DNA of 64,000 nucleotides from Xanthomonas hortorum pv. pelargonii (GCF_024499015.1 NZ_CP098604.1:806001-870000), one strand, 5' to 3'; positions 50,998 to 60,735 are shown, numbered from the stretch's first letter. Numbers and translations are program-made. The notes: generated by a model not told the origin, from the sequence alone.

Positions 50998-51828
50998 TCA
51001 GTGATCGCCTTCGAGGAGCTGCACGATTCTGGGCCATTGCATCTGCCGAGCCAGATCCAATGCCGTCTTGCCCGATGGCGTGCGCAGCGACGCATCCGCG
51101 CCGTGCTTCAGCAACAATGACACCGGCTGATAGTTGCCCGCCAAGGCATCGCGCTGCAGGAGCGTCCAACCGGCGTCGTCGCGGAAATGCACCATGTCCG
51201 GCTGATCGCGCAGGCCTTCGTCGAACTTTGCGCCCATGTTCTCGCTCATCGGATGCTCGCGCTCGGACGGAGCCTGCTCCGTTGCAACGACCTGAGCCGG
51301 CTTGCTACCGAACATCTTGCCGAACAAGCCACTTTTGCGCTCCGGCACAGGTGCAGGCACCAGGCGCACTACGCCCGGCTCACCGAAGTCCAGGCCCCAC
51401 GCAGCGTCGTGCTCGGCGCGTTCGGCCTGCGACATCGTGCGACGCATCGCTGCAATGGTATGGCCGCCGTAGACCTGGCCATCGGTCACGTACATCCAGT
51501 CTTCCAGGTCGGTGATCGGTGCAGACACGGCGTCACCGGCGGTGAGTCCTGCGATCCATTCCGGATCGTTGAGCAGGCTGCCGGAGACCTGCTCGCCATC
51601 GAACTGCACGTCGGAGATCCACATATGCTCGTGCGAAGGCGCATCAGTCGCGGAAGCGTCGGTGGCGAAAGGCAGTTTCACTGCCGCCATCTCCAGGCCC
51701 GGCACGATGCGGCGGTATTCCCAGGACAGTTCGCGCCAGAAAAACTTGAAGGTGTCGCGCGCTGCGGCGTAGGCCGCCTGCAGTGCAGCGTCTTCATCGT
51801 TTGCGAAATACATGCGGTTATCGGTCAT
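50998..51828 (-). CDS. DUF2314 protein with C-terminal ankyrin repeats
   Basis: 276 residues. The N-terminal 130 residues match DUF2314 (FFWRELSWEYRRIVPGLEMA, MWISDVQFDGEQVSG, PITDLEDWMYVTDGQVYG). The C-terminal 60 residues are ankyrin repeats (GWTLLQRDALAGNYQPVSLL, HGADASLRTPSGKTALDLAR). No signal peptide. The function is unknown; the ankyrin part suggests protein binding. First gene of the unit leading to the PabC-like gene. Confidence 0.85.
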   Translation of the reverse strand: MTDNRMYFANDEDAALQAAYAAARDTFKFFWRELSWEYRRIVPGLEMAAVKLPFATDASATDAPSHEHMWISDVQFDGEQVSGSLLNDPEWIAGLTAGDAVSAPITDLEDWMYVTDGQVYGGHTIAAMRRTMSQAERAEHDAAWGLDFGEPGVVRLVPAPVPERKSGLFGKMFGSKPAQVVATEQAPSEREHPMSENMGAKFDEGLRDQPDMVHFRDDAGWTLLQRDALAGNYQPVSLLLKHGADASLRTPSGKTALDLARQMQWPRIVQLLEGDH

Positions 51829-52336
51829 GGTTACCTCGACGAAGAGCCGCCTACAAAACTACTTCACGTCAGTCTAATGCAGGCCGGCTGATCTGCGGCA
51901 TGGCTGCAGGGCCCTTGCCGGCCCACCATCGCGGGACACGCCGCAAGTACGTCCATGTAGGCTCTTACGCGGCATCCATGCCGCGTAAGGTCCCGCGACG
52001 GTGGGCCGGCAAGGACCAGTCGAGATGGTCGGTGTGCGTAGCTCTTCTCAAAGCAACCGACTCACTCTCTGGTGCGGCGCCCTCACCGATTGCGGGACCA
52101 TGTGGCGGCATGGATGCCGCCACTGAGCCTTATCTGTTCGGAATCTGGCAGTTTAGGTGTCGAGAGCCGGCGTGGGCCACCGTGAGAGCCTGGATCTCAG
52201 CGATCGTCGTGTAGCTTGGTACCCACGCCGGATTCTCCCTTGATTCGCCCGAACAGTTGCCCGAGGTGACACTCGAAACGATAAGACTGGGCAAGCGAGG
52301 GAGCTCTCGACATTTCTAGCCTAGCGGAGATTTCCC
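51829..52336. other. 508-base region: hairpin repeat and left end of IS110 element
   Basis: No gene is supported. It contains the second copy of the dispersed hairpin repeat (51912-52014) and a GCGGCATGGATGCCGC palindrome near 52110. The last 200 bases form the untranslated left end of the IS110-family element. Confidence 0.6.
51912..52014. repeat. Dispersed hairpin repeat, copy 2 (inverted)
   Basis: Same structure as 13063-13165 in the other direction. Arms are 51912-51937 and 51989-52014, around the perfect palindrome TTACGCGGCAT-CC-ATGCCGCGTAA (51965-51988). The spacer containing GTACGTCCATGTA is also shared. Confidence 0.75.
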
Positions 52337-53275
52337 ATGAGCGGAATCGGGATCGATGTGTGCAAACACTCTCTTGACGTTGCGGTTTTTCGAGGCCAGA
52401 CCCGTCAGTTCACCAACACCGCAGGCGGTCATCGGAAGCTTGTCGATTGGCTGAATACGCTGTCGGTGCGGCAGGTGGTGCTGGAGGCGACCGGGGGCTA
52501 CGAGCTGGCAGCGCTGGATGCCTTGCATCACGCCGCATTGCCGGTGGCGCGCGTCAATGCGCAACGGGCACGCAACTTGGCCAACGGTTTGGGACTGGCC
52601 AAGACCGACCGGCTGGACGCCGCCATGTTGGCCTGCATGGCCGAGAAGATGGAGCTCCATCAGTATGTTCCACTGGAACCATGGCAGCGCGATCTGGGCG
52701 AGCATGTGCGTGCCCGTCGGCAACTGGTGGATCTGTTGAAAACAGCAAGGCAGCAGCTGCAGCAGGTTGCGGAAAAGCGCTGCGCAAGCTGCTGCAGGGC
52801 AACGTGAACCAGCTTGTGCGCAGTGTGGCGCGGTTAGACAAACTGATCGCCGGGCAGCTGAAGACGCTGCTCACCGAGCAACCGCACCTGGCTGCGTTGA
52901 AGACGCTCAAAGGGGTCGGTCCGGTGCTGCTGGCCGTGCTGGCGTGCCGGTTACCAGAGCTTGGGACGCTCAGCGGAAAGCAGATATCCCGATTGGTTGG
53001 CGTTGCCCCGCTCTCGCGCGACAGCGGCGCGATGCGAGGTAAACGGGGGATTGGCGGAGGCCGAGCCGACATCCGACAGGCGCTGTATATGGCGGCCATG
53101 TCCTCAGCTCGGCACGAGCCACGTCTGCGCGATTTTTACAGAGCGCTGCGGGCACGCGGCAAGGAGGGCAAGGTCGCCCTTGTGGCGGTGATGCGTAAGA
53201 TGCTGGTGATCCTCAATGCGCGCGTGCGCGATGAAAGAGCCGCCATGAAGCCCGCCTGAGCGCATTTGACGGCCA
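52130..53275 (+). mobile_element. IS110-family insertion sequence (ends uncertain)
   Basis: About 200 untranslated bases, then an IS110-type transposase gene, then a short right end. IS110 elements lack terminal inverted repeats, so the ends given are estimates. The long left leader contains CCGGCGTGGG (52167-52176) and its inverse CCCACGCCGG (52222-52231), and may encode the bridge RNA of this family. A 9-base hairpin, GTGCCGGCC/GGCCGGCAC, lies just right of the element (53293-53313). Confidence 0.65.
52337..53259 (+). pseudogene. IS110-family transposase, one frameshift
   Basis: The N-terminal DEDD (RuvC-like) domain is GIGIDVCKHSLDVAVF, VVLEATGGYELAAL and GLAKTDRLDAAMLA, with Asp, Glu and Asp-x-x-Asp in place. 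The C-terminal Transposase_20 domain is LKTLKGVGPVLLAVLACRLP, QISRLVGVAPLSRDSG and RQALYMAAMSSARH, with the catalytic Ser in the first half of that last motif. The frame breaks in the AAAA run at 52773-52776 (one base lost), between QQVAEK and LRKLLQGN. Without that loss the protein would have about 308 residues. Confidence 0.88.
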
Positions 53276-53565
53276 TGCGCAAACGCAAAAGCGTGCCGGC
53301 CAGCGGCCGGCACCTACCGATGGACGCACCCGAAGGAAACCGATCGAAGGCCGCGAATCGGGGTCCTGATCAACACAGTTGCTCCACGGATGGATTTACG
53401 GCGTGCCCCGCGAGCGGTGAGGGCACCGCGCCCTCGACCCACGCAGCGTTTGATCTGGACCTCTGACTGCATCCACGCAATCGCAGCTGCATCTGCGCGA
53501 TGCCCTACATTGCCAGCGCAGGGACCGTGTGGCGCCGCGCTGGCCGTGTCAGCGCATCACTGAAC
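53260..53565. other. 306-base region between IS110 element and ffh
   Basis: No gene. It contains the right end of the element, a GTGCCGGCC-AGC-GGCCGGCAC hairpin (53293-53313), and a CGGTGAGGGCACC stretch (near 53414-53426). That stretch is the inverse of GGTGC...CCCTCACCG at about 52073-52088, left of the element. Confidence 0.5.
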
Positions 53566-54942
53566 TCAACGGAACGGCATGCCGCCGCGGCCGCCCATGG
53601 CGCCCATCATCCCCTTCATGTTGCGCATCAGGCCCTTCATGCCGCCGCCGGCCAGCTTGCCCATCATCTTTTCCATCTGCTGATACTGCTTCATCAGCTT
53701 GTTGACGTCGGCCGGCTGCATGCCCGAGCCGCGCGCGATGCGCGAGCGGCGCGAGCCGTTGAGCAGGGCCGGGTTGCGGCGCTCTTTCTTGGTCATCGAA
53801 TTGATGATCGCGATCATGCGCGGCACTTCCTTGCCGGTGACCTGCTGCTTGACGTTGTCCGGGATCCGGCCCATGCCCGGCAGCTTGTCCATCAGCCCAT
53901 GGATGCCGCCCATGTTCTGCATCTGCTCGAGCTGTTCCTTCATGTCGTTGAGGTCGAACTTCTTGCCCTTGGCGACCTTGGCGGCGAGCTTGGCGGCTTT
54001 TTCCTGATCGACGCTCTGCTCGACCTGCTCCACCAGCGACAGCACATCGCCCATGTCCAGGATGCGGCTGGCGACGCGGTCGGGATGGAACACGTCCAGG
54101 CCGTCGGTCTTTTCGCCGGTGCCGACGAACTTGATCGGCTTGCCGGTGATGTAGCGCACGCTCAGCGCGGCACCGCCACGGGCGTCGCCGTCGGTCTTGG
54201 TCAGTACCACGCCGGTCAGCGGCAATGCCTCGCCGAAGGCCTTGGCGGTGTTGGCCGCGTCCTGGCCGGTCATCGCATCGACCACGAACAGGGTTTCGGT
54301 CGGGTTGACCGCGGCATGCAGCGCCTTGATCTCGTCCATCATCGCCGCATCGATCGCCAGGCGGCCGGCGGTATCGACCAGCAGCACGTCGACGAAGGAC
54401 TTGCGCGCGTCGCTGATGGCGGCGCGCACGATGTCCACCGGCTTCTGCGAGGCGTCGGAGGCGAAGAACAGCACGCCGACCTGTTCGGCCAGCGTCTTGA
54501 GCTGCTCGATCGCAGCCGGGCGATAGACGTCGGCCGAGACCACCATGACCTTTTTCTTGCGCTTTTCCTTCAGGTGCTTGGCGAGCTTGCCGACCGTGGT
54601 GGTCTTGCCCGCACCCTGCAGGCCCGCCATCAGGATGATCGCCGGCGCCGGCACGTTGAGGTTGAGGTCGGTGGCGGCCGCGCCCATGACCGCGGTCAGT
54701 TCGTCGCGGACGATCTTGATCAGCGCCTGGCCCGGGGTCAGCGACTTGAGCACTTCCTGGCCGACCGCGCGCACCTTGATGCGTTCGATCAGGGCCTGTA
54801 CCACAGGCAACGCGACGTCGGCTTCGAGCAATGCGATGCGCACTTCACGGGTGGCTTCGCGGATGTTCTCCTCGGTCAGGCGGCCGCGGCCGCGCAGGCG
54901 CTCCATGGTGCCGGAGAGACGTTGGGTAAGGGACTCGAACAT
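53566..54942 (-). CDS. ffh: Signal recognition particle GTPase Ffh
   Basis: 458 residues from ATG 54942. The NG domain has MAGLQGAGKTTTVGKLAKHL (P-loop), VSADVYRPAAIEQL, LLVDTAGRL and VLTKTDGDARGG. The Met-rich M domain (LNDMKEQLEQMQNMGG to RGSGMQPADVNKLMKQYQQM) binds 4.5S RNA and signal peptides. It brings membrane-protein ribosomes to FtsY. The C-terminus is Gly/Met-rich. It faces a cytochrome c assembly gene, with a heptamer repeat between. Confidence 0.97.
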   Translation of the reverse strand: MFESLTQRLSGTMERLRGRGRLTEENIREATREVRIALLEADVALPVVQALIERIKVRAVGQEVLKSLTPGQALIKIVRDELTAVMGAAATDLNLNVPAPAIILMAGLQGAGKTTTVGKLAKHLKEKRKKKVMVVSADVYRPAAIEQLKTLAEQVGVLFFASDASQKPVDIVRAAISDARKSFVDVLLVDTAGRLAIDAAMMDEIKALHAAVNPTETLFVVDAMTGQDAANTAKAFGEALPLTGVVLTKTDGDARGGAALSVRYITGKPIKFVGTGEKTDGLDVFHPDRVASRILDMGDVLSLVEQVEQSVDQEKAAKLAAKVAKGKKFDLNDMKEQLEQMQNMGGIHGLMDKLPGMGRIPDNVKQQVTGKEVPRMIAIINSMTKKERRNPALLNGSRRSRIARGSGMQPADVNKLMKQYQQMEKMMGKLAGGGMKGLMRNMKGMMGAMGGRGGMPFR

Positions 54943-55032
54943 GCGCAAAGGACCGCGTAAGGGGAAACGGGCGTCGATTATAGCGGCACAGCCCAATCTG
55001 CCGCCCTGCCCGGCTGGGCATGCCCGCTCTTC

Positions 55033-55102
55033 CGATTCCCGATTCCCGATTCCCGATTCCCGATTCCCGATTCCCGATTCCCGATTCCCGATTCCCGATT
55101 CC
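55033..55102 (+). repeat. Ten tandem copies of CGATTCC
   Basis: A perfect 7-base microsatellite, ten units, lies between the divergent ffh and cytochrome c assembly genes. It ends 32 bases before the ATG at 55135. Copy-number change would alter promoter or leader spacing for one or both genes. Confidence 0.95.
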
Positions 55103-55134
55103 GGCGCCAGCCCCCAGTGTGCGAAACTTCCACG

Positions 55135-55926
55135 ATGACAATCGTTCTCATCGCGTTCGCCCTGTATCTGTTGGCCACCGCGCTGCTCACCCGCTCGGTG
55201 CTGCGCGATGGCAACCAGGCGCCTGCACGCTGGTTGATACCGGCGCTGGCGGCAGTGGCGTTGCACGCCGGGTACCACGTGCTGGTGGCATTCCGCACCG
55301 CCGGCGGGCCGGACATGCACTTCTTCGCGGCACTATCGCTGTGCGGGCTGGGCATGGCCGCGCTGACGGCGGTGTTCGGCGGGCGCGGGCGCATGGCGGC
55401 GGTGGGCGTGGTGGTGTTCCCGCTGTCGGCGATTCTGCTGGCCTGCTATCACGCTTACGGTCACGAACCGAGCTCGGACCTGGGCTGGCGGCTGGAGCTG
55501 CACGCGTGGATGGCGCTACTGGCCTACGCCACGCTGGGGATCGCCGCGCTGCTGGCGATCATGCTGTGGTTGCAGGAGCGCGCGCTACGCCGACGCGACT
55601 TCCACACTTGGCTGCGTGCGCTGCCGCCGTTGACCGAGCTGGAGACGCTGCTGTTCCGCACGATCACGGTGGGCTTCGTGCTGCTGAGTCTGACCCTGCT
55701 GACCGGCCTGCTGTTCGTGCAGGATTTTCTGGCGCAGCGGCTGTTGCACAAGACCGTGCTCAGCATCCTGTCGTGGATCGTGTTCGGGGCGCTGCTGATC
55801 GGCCGCTGGCGCAATGGCTGGCGCGGCACCAAGGCGGTGCACTGGACGCTGACCGCGATGGTGCTGCTGGTGCTGTCGTTCTTCGGCAGCAAGTTCGTGA
55901 TCGAGCTGGTGTTGGGGCCGCGCTGA
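55135..55926 (+). CDS. CcsA/YpjD-type cytochrome c assembly membrane protein
   Basis: 263 residues, eight predicted membrane segments (MTIVLIAFALYLLATALL and onward). The CcsA-like core has HAGYHVLVAFRTAGGPDMHF, LHAWMALLAYATLGIAALLA and LLTGLLFVQDFLAQRLLHKTVLS; the His residues may hold haem. The family handles haem in c-type cytochrome maturation; the short YpjD form has no proven role. It is transcribed away from ffh, a common arrangement in gamma-proteobacteria. Confidence 0.85.
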   Translation: MTIVLIAFALYLLATALLTRSVLRDGNQAPARWLIPALAAVALHAGYHVLVAFRTAGGPDMHFFAALSLCGLGMAALTAVFGGRGRMAAVGVVVFPLSAILLACYHAYGHEPSSDLGWRLELHAWMALLAYATLGIAALLAIMLWLQERALRRRDFHTWLRALPPLTELETLLFRTITVGFVLLSLTLLTGLLFVQDFLAQRLLHKTVLSILSWIVFGALLIGRWRNGWRGTKAVHWTLTAMVLLVLSFFGSKFVIELVLGPR

Positions 55927-55978
55927 TGGCGTTGGCTTCAGGAGCGTCCTGGCCTCACCGTCGTTGCGGTACCCGCGC

Positions 55979-57033
55979 TCAGGCATCCAGCGCAGCGTTC
56001 ACCGCGGCCCACGGCTGATCCGGGCCAGCGCTGGCGAAGTGATAGGCGATGCGGCGGCGGTAGATCTCGCCGGGCCGCAGGATCGTCGACGGGAAGTTGG
56101 GGTGATTGGGCGCATCCGGATAGTCCTGCGGCTCCAGACACACGCCGCGGCCCAGGCCGGGATGATGTGCGTCCAGATGCTGGCCTTCGTAGAGTTGCAC
56201 CGCCGGTGCATCGCTGCTGATGCGTAGCGCCACGCCACTGCGCGGCGAATACAGCTCGGCAACGCAATCGGCGTCGGCTGCCAGCACCAGGCATTGGTCG
56301 TAGCCTTTGCCTAGCACCACTTGTGGATGCGATGGGTCAGTGTTATTGGCCAACGCGGCAGCAATGCGGAAATCGAACGGCGTGCCGGCAATCGAAGCGA
56401 TCTCGCCGGTCGGAATCGATTCGGCATCCACCGGCAGATAGCGATCGGCCGGCACGCGTAGTACCTGCGCGGCGGCGCGGTGATGCGGGTCGCCGGATAG
56501 ATTGAAGTACGGGTGATGGGTGAGATTCAACGGGGTGGCGGCATCGCACTGCGCCTCGAAATCCAGCTGCAGCTTGCGTCCCTCCAGTTGCAGCCGCGCA
56601 CGCACCTGCAGATTACCGGGATAGCCTTCTTCGCCATCGGGGAGTCGTAGCCGAGCAACACCTGATCCGACGCCTGCTCCAGCACGCGCCACACACGCCG
56701 CCCGAAGCCGCGCAAGCCGCCGTGCAACTGGTTGCGCCCTTCGTTGGCCGCCAGCGTGTGGGTGACGCCATCCAATGTGTAACGCGCCCCGGCGATGCGA
56801 TTGCCGAAGCGGCCAACCAGGATATTGAGGCTGTCGCCGTCGGCCGCGTAGGCAGGCAGGTCCGGCAAGGCCAGCAGCAGCGGCACCACGCCCCGTGCGG
56901 TGGTGAGCCGCAGCGCATGCAGGATGCCGCCATAGGTGAGCACTTCCGCCTCCAGCCCGGCATCGCTGCGCAGCGTAAGCGCATGGACCTCAACACCGTC
57001 TGGGTCTGGCAACTGCCCGAATACGCGCTGCAT
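55979..57033 (-). pseudogene. galM: Aldose 1-epimerase (galactose mutarotase), one frameshift
   Basis: Read across the break it is about 350 residues. It starts at ATG 57033 (MQRVFGQLPDPDGVEVHALT). The family motifs are VLTYGGILHALRL, NEGRNQLHGGLRGFGRRVW, TPLNLTHHPYFNLSG (catalytic His) and QLYEGQHLDAHH, with a late Glu in GVCLEPQDYPDAPNHPNFPS. It would interconvert alpha and beta forms of galactose or related sugars. One base is lost in the G run at 56639-56642, between LLGYDSP and DGEEGYPG. With the GH51 and galactan genes it belongs to pectic-sugar use. Confidence 0.85.
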
Positions 57034-57311
57034 GGATCGTCCCGCCGATAGTGGAAGCTGGCGAGCATAGCGGTGTCGCATAGCTGGCCGCCATGCCGAT
57101 GCGCACAGACTGGCCTGCGAAGCGACTGACGGCTGCACATCGCATGCAAAGGTATGCGCGGCTGCGTTCGTCTGCGGATGCTAGTCCGGCGTGGGTCTCA
57201 CTGCGCCGATGCACACAGACAGCACGGCGCTGCACGCACTACGCTAGACAGCGCGTGCCCAACCGGTAGCGCATGACCGACTCAACCGACCAGCACAGGA
57301 GCGCCAAGCCC

Positions 57312-58882
57312 ATGCAGTGGATGTCTTTCGCAATGCAGAGCTCACGCAGGCCGTTGTTGCCCTCAATGGCTGGCATCACCCTGCTCGTCAGCGCGCTCGT
57401 CGCCTCCGCTGCCGAGGTCAAGGTGAGCGGTACGCTGCGGGCGGATCAGCCCGGTGCGCTGGTGTCGCGGCAACTGTTCGGCCAGTTCGCCGAGCATCTG
57501 GGCACCGGCATCTATGGCGGGGTGTGGGTCGGCGCGGACTCGGCGATTCCCAATACGCGTGGCTATCGCAACGATGTGGTGGCCGCGTTGAAGGCGATCG
57601 CAGTCCCGAACATTCGCTGGCCCGGCGGCTGTTTTGCCGACGAATACCATTGGCGCGACGGCGTCGGGGCCTCGGCCAAGCGCCCGATCAGCATCAACAC
57701 GCATTGGGGCGGCGTGGAAGAGTCCAACCGTTTCGGCACGCATGAGTTCATGGATTTCACCGAGCTGCTTGGCACCCAGGCGTATATCGCCGGCAATGTG
57801 GGCAATGCGGCGCCGGACGAGATCGCACAGTGGGCCGAATACATGACCGCACCCACGCGCTCGAGCCTGGCCCAGGAGCGCCGCGCCAATGGCCGCGATG
57901 CGCCATGGCAGGTGCCCTACTTCGGCGTGGGCAACGAGCTGTGGGGCTGCGGCGGCAATATGCGGCCGACGTGTATCGGCGCTACCAGACGTTCGTCAAG
58001 GCGCCGGCCAATCAGAAGATCCTCAAGATCGCGCCCGGCCCCAACAACGACGATTATCACTGGACCGAAGTGATGATGCGCGAGGCCGGCACGTTGATGG
58101 ACGGCCTGAGCCTGCACTACTACACCGTGCCCGGTGGCTGGCCGCCACGCGCATCGTCCACCAATTTCGACGAAGCCGCCTGGATCGATACGCTGTCGCG
58201 CACGCTGGTGATGGACGAGCTGATTACCAAACACAGCGCGATCATGGACCGCTACGACCCGGGCAAGAAAGTGGCGCTGGTCGTAGACGAATGGGGCACC
58301 TGGTATGCCGGCCTGCCCGATGCGAACCCGGGCTTTCTGCATCAGCAAAACAGCCTGCGCGATGCGCTGGTGGCGTCGTTGAATATCGACATCTTCAGTG
58401 CGCATGCCGAGCGCGTGCGCATGGCCAATATCGCGCAGATGGTCAACGTGCTGCAGGCGATGATCCTCACCGACGGGGACAAGATGGTGCTGACGCCCAC
58501 CTACCACGTGTTCGCGCTGTACAAGCCGTACCAGGACGCCACTTATCTGCCGCTGCACTTGCAGACGCCCGAGTACCGTCACGGCGATGCGCATGTGCCC
58601 GCCGTGCACGGCTCGGCAGTCAAGGCCAAGGATGGGCATGTGTATGTCGCGCTGACCAATCTGGATGCGAAATCGGCGGCGAACGTGAGCGTGCAGGTAG
58701 AAGGCCTGTCGCCGAGCAGCGTAGACGGGCAGATCCTCACTGCGCCGGCGATCACCGCACACAACACCTTCGCCCAGCCACATGCGGTGGAGCCGAAAGC
58801 GTTCAAGGGCGCGCACGTGCAAGGCAAGGCGTTGAGCATTGCGCTGCCGGCGCATTCGATTGTGATGCTCAAGCTGGAGTGA
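57312..58882 (+). pseudogene. Alpha-L-arabinofuranosidase (GH51), one frameshift
   Basis: About 523 residues if repaired, from ATG 57312 (AGGAG ten bases upstream; ATG 57273 is less likely). It has a signal-like start [17 protein letters not shown]51 barrel motifs: [20 protein letters not shown], the acid/base Glu in [15 protein letters not shown] (near residue 208), and the nucleophile Glu in LVVDEWGTWYAGLPD (near 327). The beta-sandwich end is AHSIVMLKLE. One base is lost in the G pair at 57964-57965 (GGNMR then DVYRRYQTF). It would remove arabinose side groups from arabinan or arabinogalactan. Confidence 0.85.
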
Positions 58883-59137
58883 GCGATGGTGACGGCAAAC
58901 GCGTTGACTGAAAGCTGCCGGCGCGCTTGATTTTCATGTCCAAGCTGGAATGAGCAACAGCGGCGGCGGTAGCTGCCGCCGCTGTAGTTGATCAGGAACG
59001 ATGACTTGGGGTGCTGCACTTTTCAAAGTGGACCGCTTGCAAGCAACTTGGTACGCATTTGCGAGTCAGCGCATCACACCTTCGTGCGCCTTATTGACCA
59101 GAGCGCCGGACACAAAGGGTTGCAACTCAGATGCTGG

Positions 59138-60109
59138 CTATGCACCGGTTGCTGCTTGAGCCGGCGCAGGTGTCAGCGCCGGCTCGGCAATGCGCCACTC
59201 CGCCGGCAGGCGTTCGAGTACGTGGTCCATAAAGGCGCGCACTTTTGGAGTGAAGTCGCGGCGGTCGGCGACGCACAGGTAGATGCGCAGCGGCTCCGGT
59301 AATGCCTGGGCGGTGCTGCCGAGATCGGAGACAAACAGCGGCTGCAGCTGGCCGCGCTGCAGATACGGCTGCACGACATACGCGGCCAATCGTGCAATGC
59401 CGCCGCCGGCAGCGGCCATGGTGGCGAGCGCATCGATATCGTCGCTGACCATCGCCTTGCCCAGCTCCGGCTGGAAGCGCACTCCATTGCGGAGGAAGTT
59501 CCAAGGCAGACAACGCCCATCGACCGGGTAACGCAGCAACAGGCAGTGGTGGTACTTCAATTCGTCCGGGGTCTGCGGGGTACCGCAACGGGCCAGGTAC
59601 TGCGGTGCCGCGCAGACCACCAGCGGCACCTGCGCGATGCAACGCGCCACCAGGCCGTCTTCCAACTGCGCTTCGATGCGCAGGCTGACGTCCACGCTTT
59701 CCTGCGCGTGCTGCACGGCGCGGTCGGTGCACAACAGCTCGATCTCCAGTTGCGGATAGCGCTGGCGCAGCGCCGGCAACATCGGGGCGAGCACATGGCG
59801 CGCAAAAGCGGCGGTGCTGGCCACGCGCAAGCGCCCGGCCGGGGCCTGCTGCGGACCGGCGACCGATTGCCGCGCGCGTTCCAGGTCGCGCTCCAGCTGC
59901 CGCACCTGTTCGAAGTACAGCGTGCCGCGCTCGGTGAGCGCCAGGCTGCGCGTGGTCCGGTGCAGCAGGCGCACGCCCAGATGCTGCTCCAGCCGCGCGA
60001 TGTTCTGGCTGACCGCAGCCGCGCTGACGCCGAGCAACTTGGCTCCGCCGGCAATGCTGCCGGCATCGACGGTGCTGACAAAACTACGGATGGACTGAAG
60101 AATGTTCAT
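59138..60109 (-). CDS. LysR-family transcriptional regulator
   Basis: 323 residues from ATG 60109. The winged HTH is SIAGGAKLLGVSAAAVSQNIA then LEQHLGVRLLHRTTRSLAL (residues 15-60). The effector domain follows (PAGRLRVASTAAFARHVLAP and LPLRIYLCVADRRDFTPKVR-like end). It is divergent from a DUF2798 membrane-protein gene. A CGTAAG-N5-CTTACG palindrome lies 28 bases upstream of its ATG, in the shared region, so self-control and control of the neighbour are likely. Confidence 0.9.
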   Translation of the reverse strand: MNILQSIRSFVSTVDAGSIAGGAKLLGVSAAAVSQNIARLEQHLGVRLLHRTTRSLALTERGTLYFEQVRQLERDLERARQSVAGPQQAPAGRLRVASTAAFARHVLAPMLPALRQRYPQLEIELLCTDRAVQHAQESVDVSLRIEAQLEDGLVARCIAQVPLVVCAAPQYLARCGTPQTPDELKYHHCLLLRYPVDGRCLPWNFLRNGVRFQPELGKAMVSDDIDALATMAAAGGGIARLAAYVVQPYLQRGQLQPLFVSDLGSTAQALPEPLRIYLCVADRRDFTPKVRAFMDHVLERLPAEWRIAEPALTPAPAQAATGA

Positions 60110-60136
60110 TGTTGAGGCAAGTATTACCAAACGATT

Positions 60137-60153
60137 CGTAAGTTTTTCTTACG
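60137..60153. promoter_or_regulatory. LysR-type box (CGTAAG-TTTTT-CTTACG)
   Basis: A perfect inverted repeat whose inner part is T-N11-A, the usual LysR-type target. It lies between the LysR gene and the divergent DUF2798 gene. Confidence 0.6.
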
Positions 60154-60245
60154 TAAGCCACAAGGCTACGCGATCTACCCCGGCCGTGGTGGCGTCTCTA
60201 CAGTTCCCTTCACGCCGCGGTTGTGCGGCAGTCGAGGTCATCCCC

Positions 60246-60521
60246 ATGTCGTCATCTCCTCCCTCCTCCCCGTTGGCGCGACCGCGCTGGAAACTCGGTA
60301 TGCGCGCCACCCCGTTCGTCTTCGCGTTCTACATGGCCGCGATCATGGCTTTGCTGATGTGCCTGGTCATCACCGGCGCCAACACCGGGCTGGCACCCGG
60401 CTATCTATGGCGCGTGCTGGACGCCTACCGCATTGCGATGCCCACCGCGTTCTGTTGCGTATTGGTGGTGCGGCCATTGGTGATACGACTGGTGGCGTGG
60501 ACGGTGCACGCGGGGCATTGA
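60246..60521 (+). CDS. DUF2798 small membrane protein
   Basis: 91 residues from ATG 60246. Two membrane segments: FVFAFYMAAIMALLMCLVIT and AFCCVLVVRPLVIRLVAW, with GLAPGYLWRVLDAYRIAMPT between them. This is the DUF2798 pattern. Members are often next to and controlled by LysR-type regulators; the function is unknown. Confidence 0.8.
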   Translation: MSSSPPSSPLARPRWKLGMRATPFVFAFYMAAIMALLMCLVITGANTGLAPGYLWRVLDAYRIAMPTAFCCVLVVRPLVIRLVAWTVHAGH

Positions 60522-60735
60522 AGTGTGCGTGGATGTGCATCTGCCGGTCGCAGACAAGTGCTGCCGCGCAGCACGGCACAGACCGCGTTTGCGACCGCCG
60601 TCATGCCAATGATGGATTATTCCGTAATGAACACCACGGAACTGAAACACGCCCGACAATTGCTTTGACACTGAAGCAGCACCTGCGCAGCGTCGCTTCT
60701 CCACGGACGTGAGTCCGTCTTTTGGGGAAGCACGC

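Noticed and set aside
55033..55102. Possible CRISPR or coding repeat
   Set aside because: A pure heptamer microsatellite without spacers or frame.
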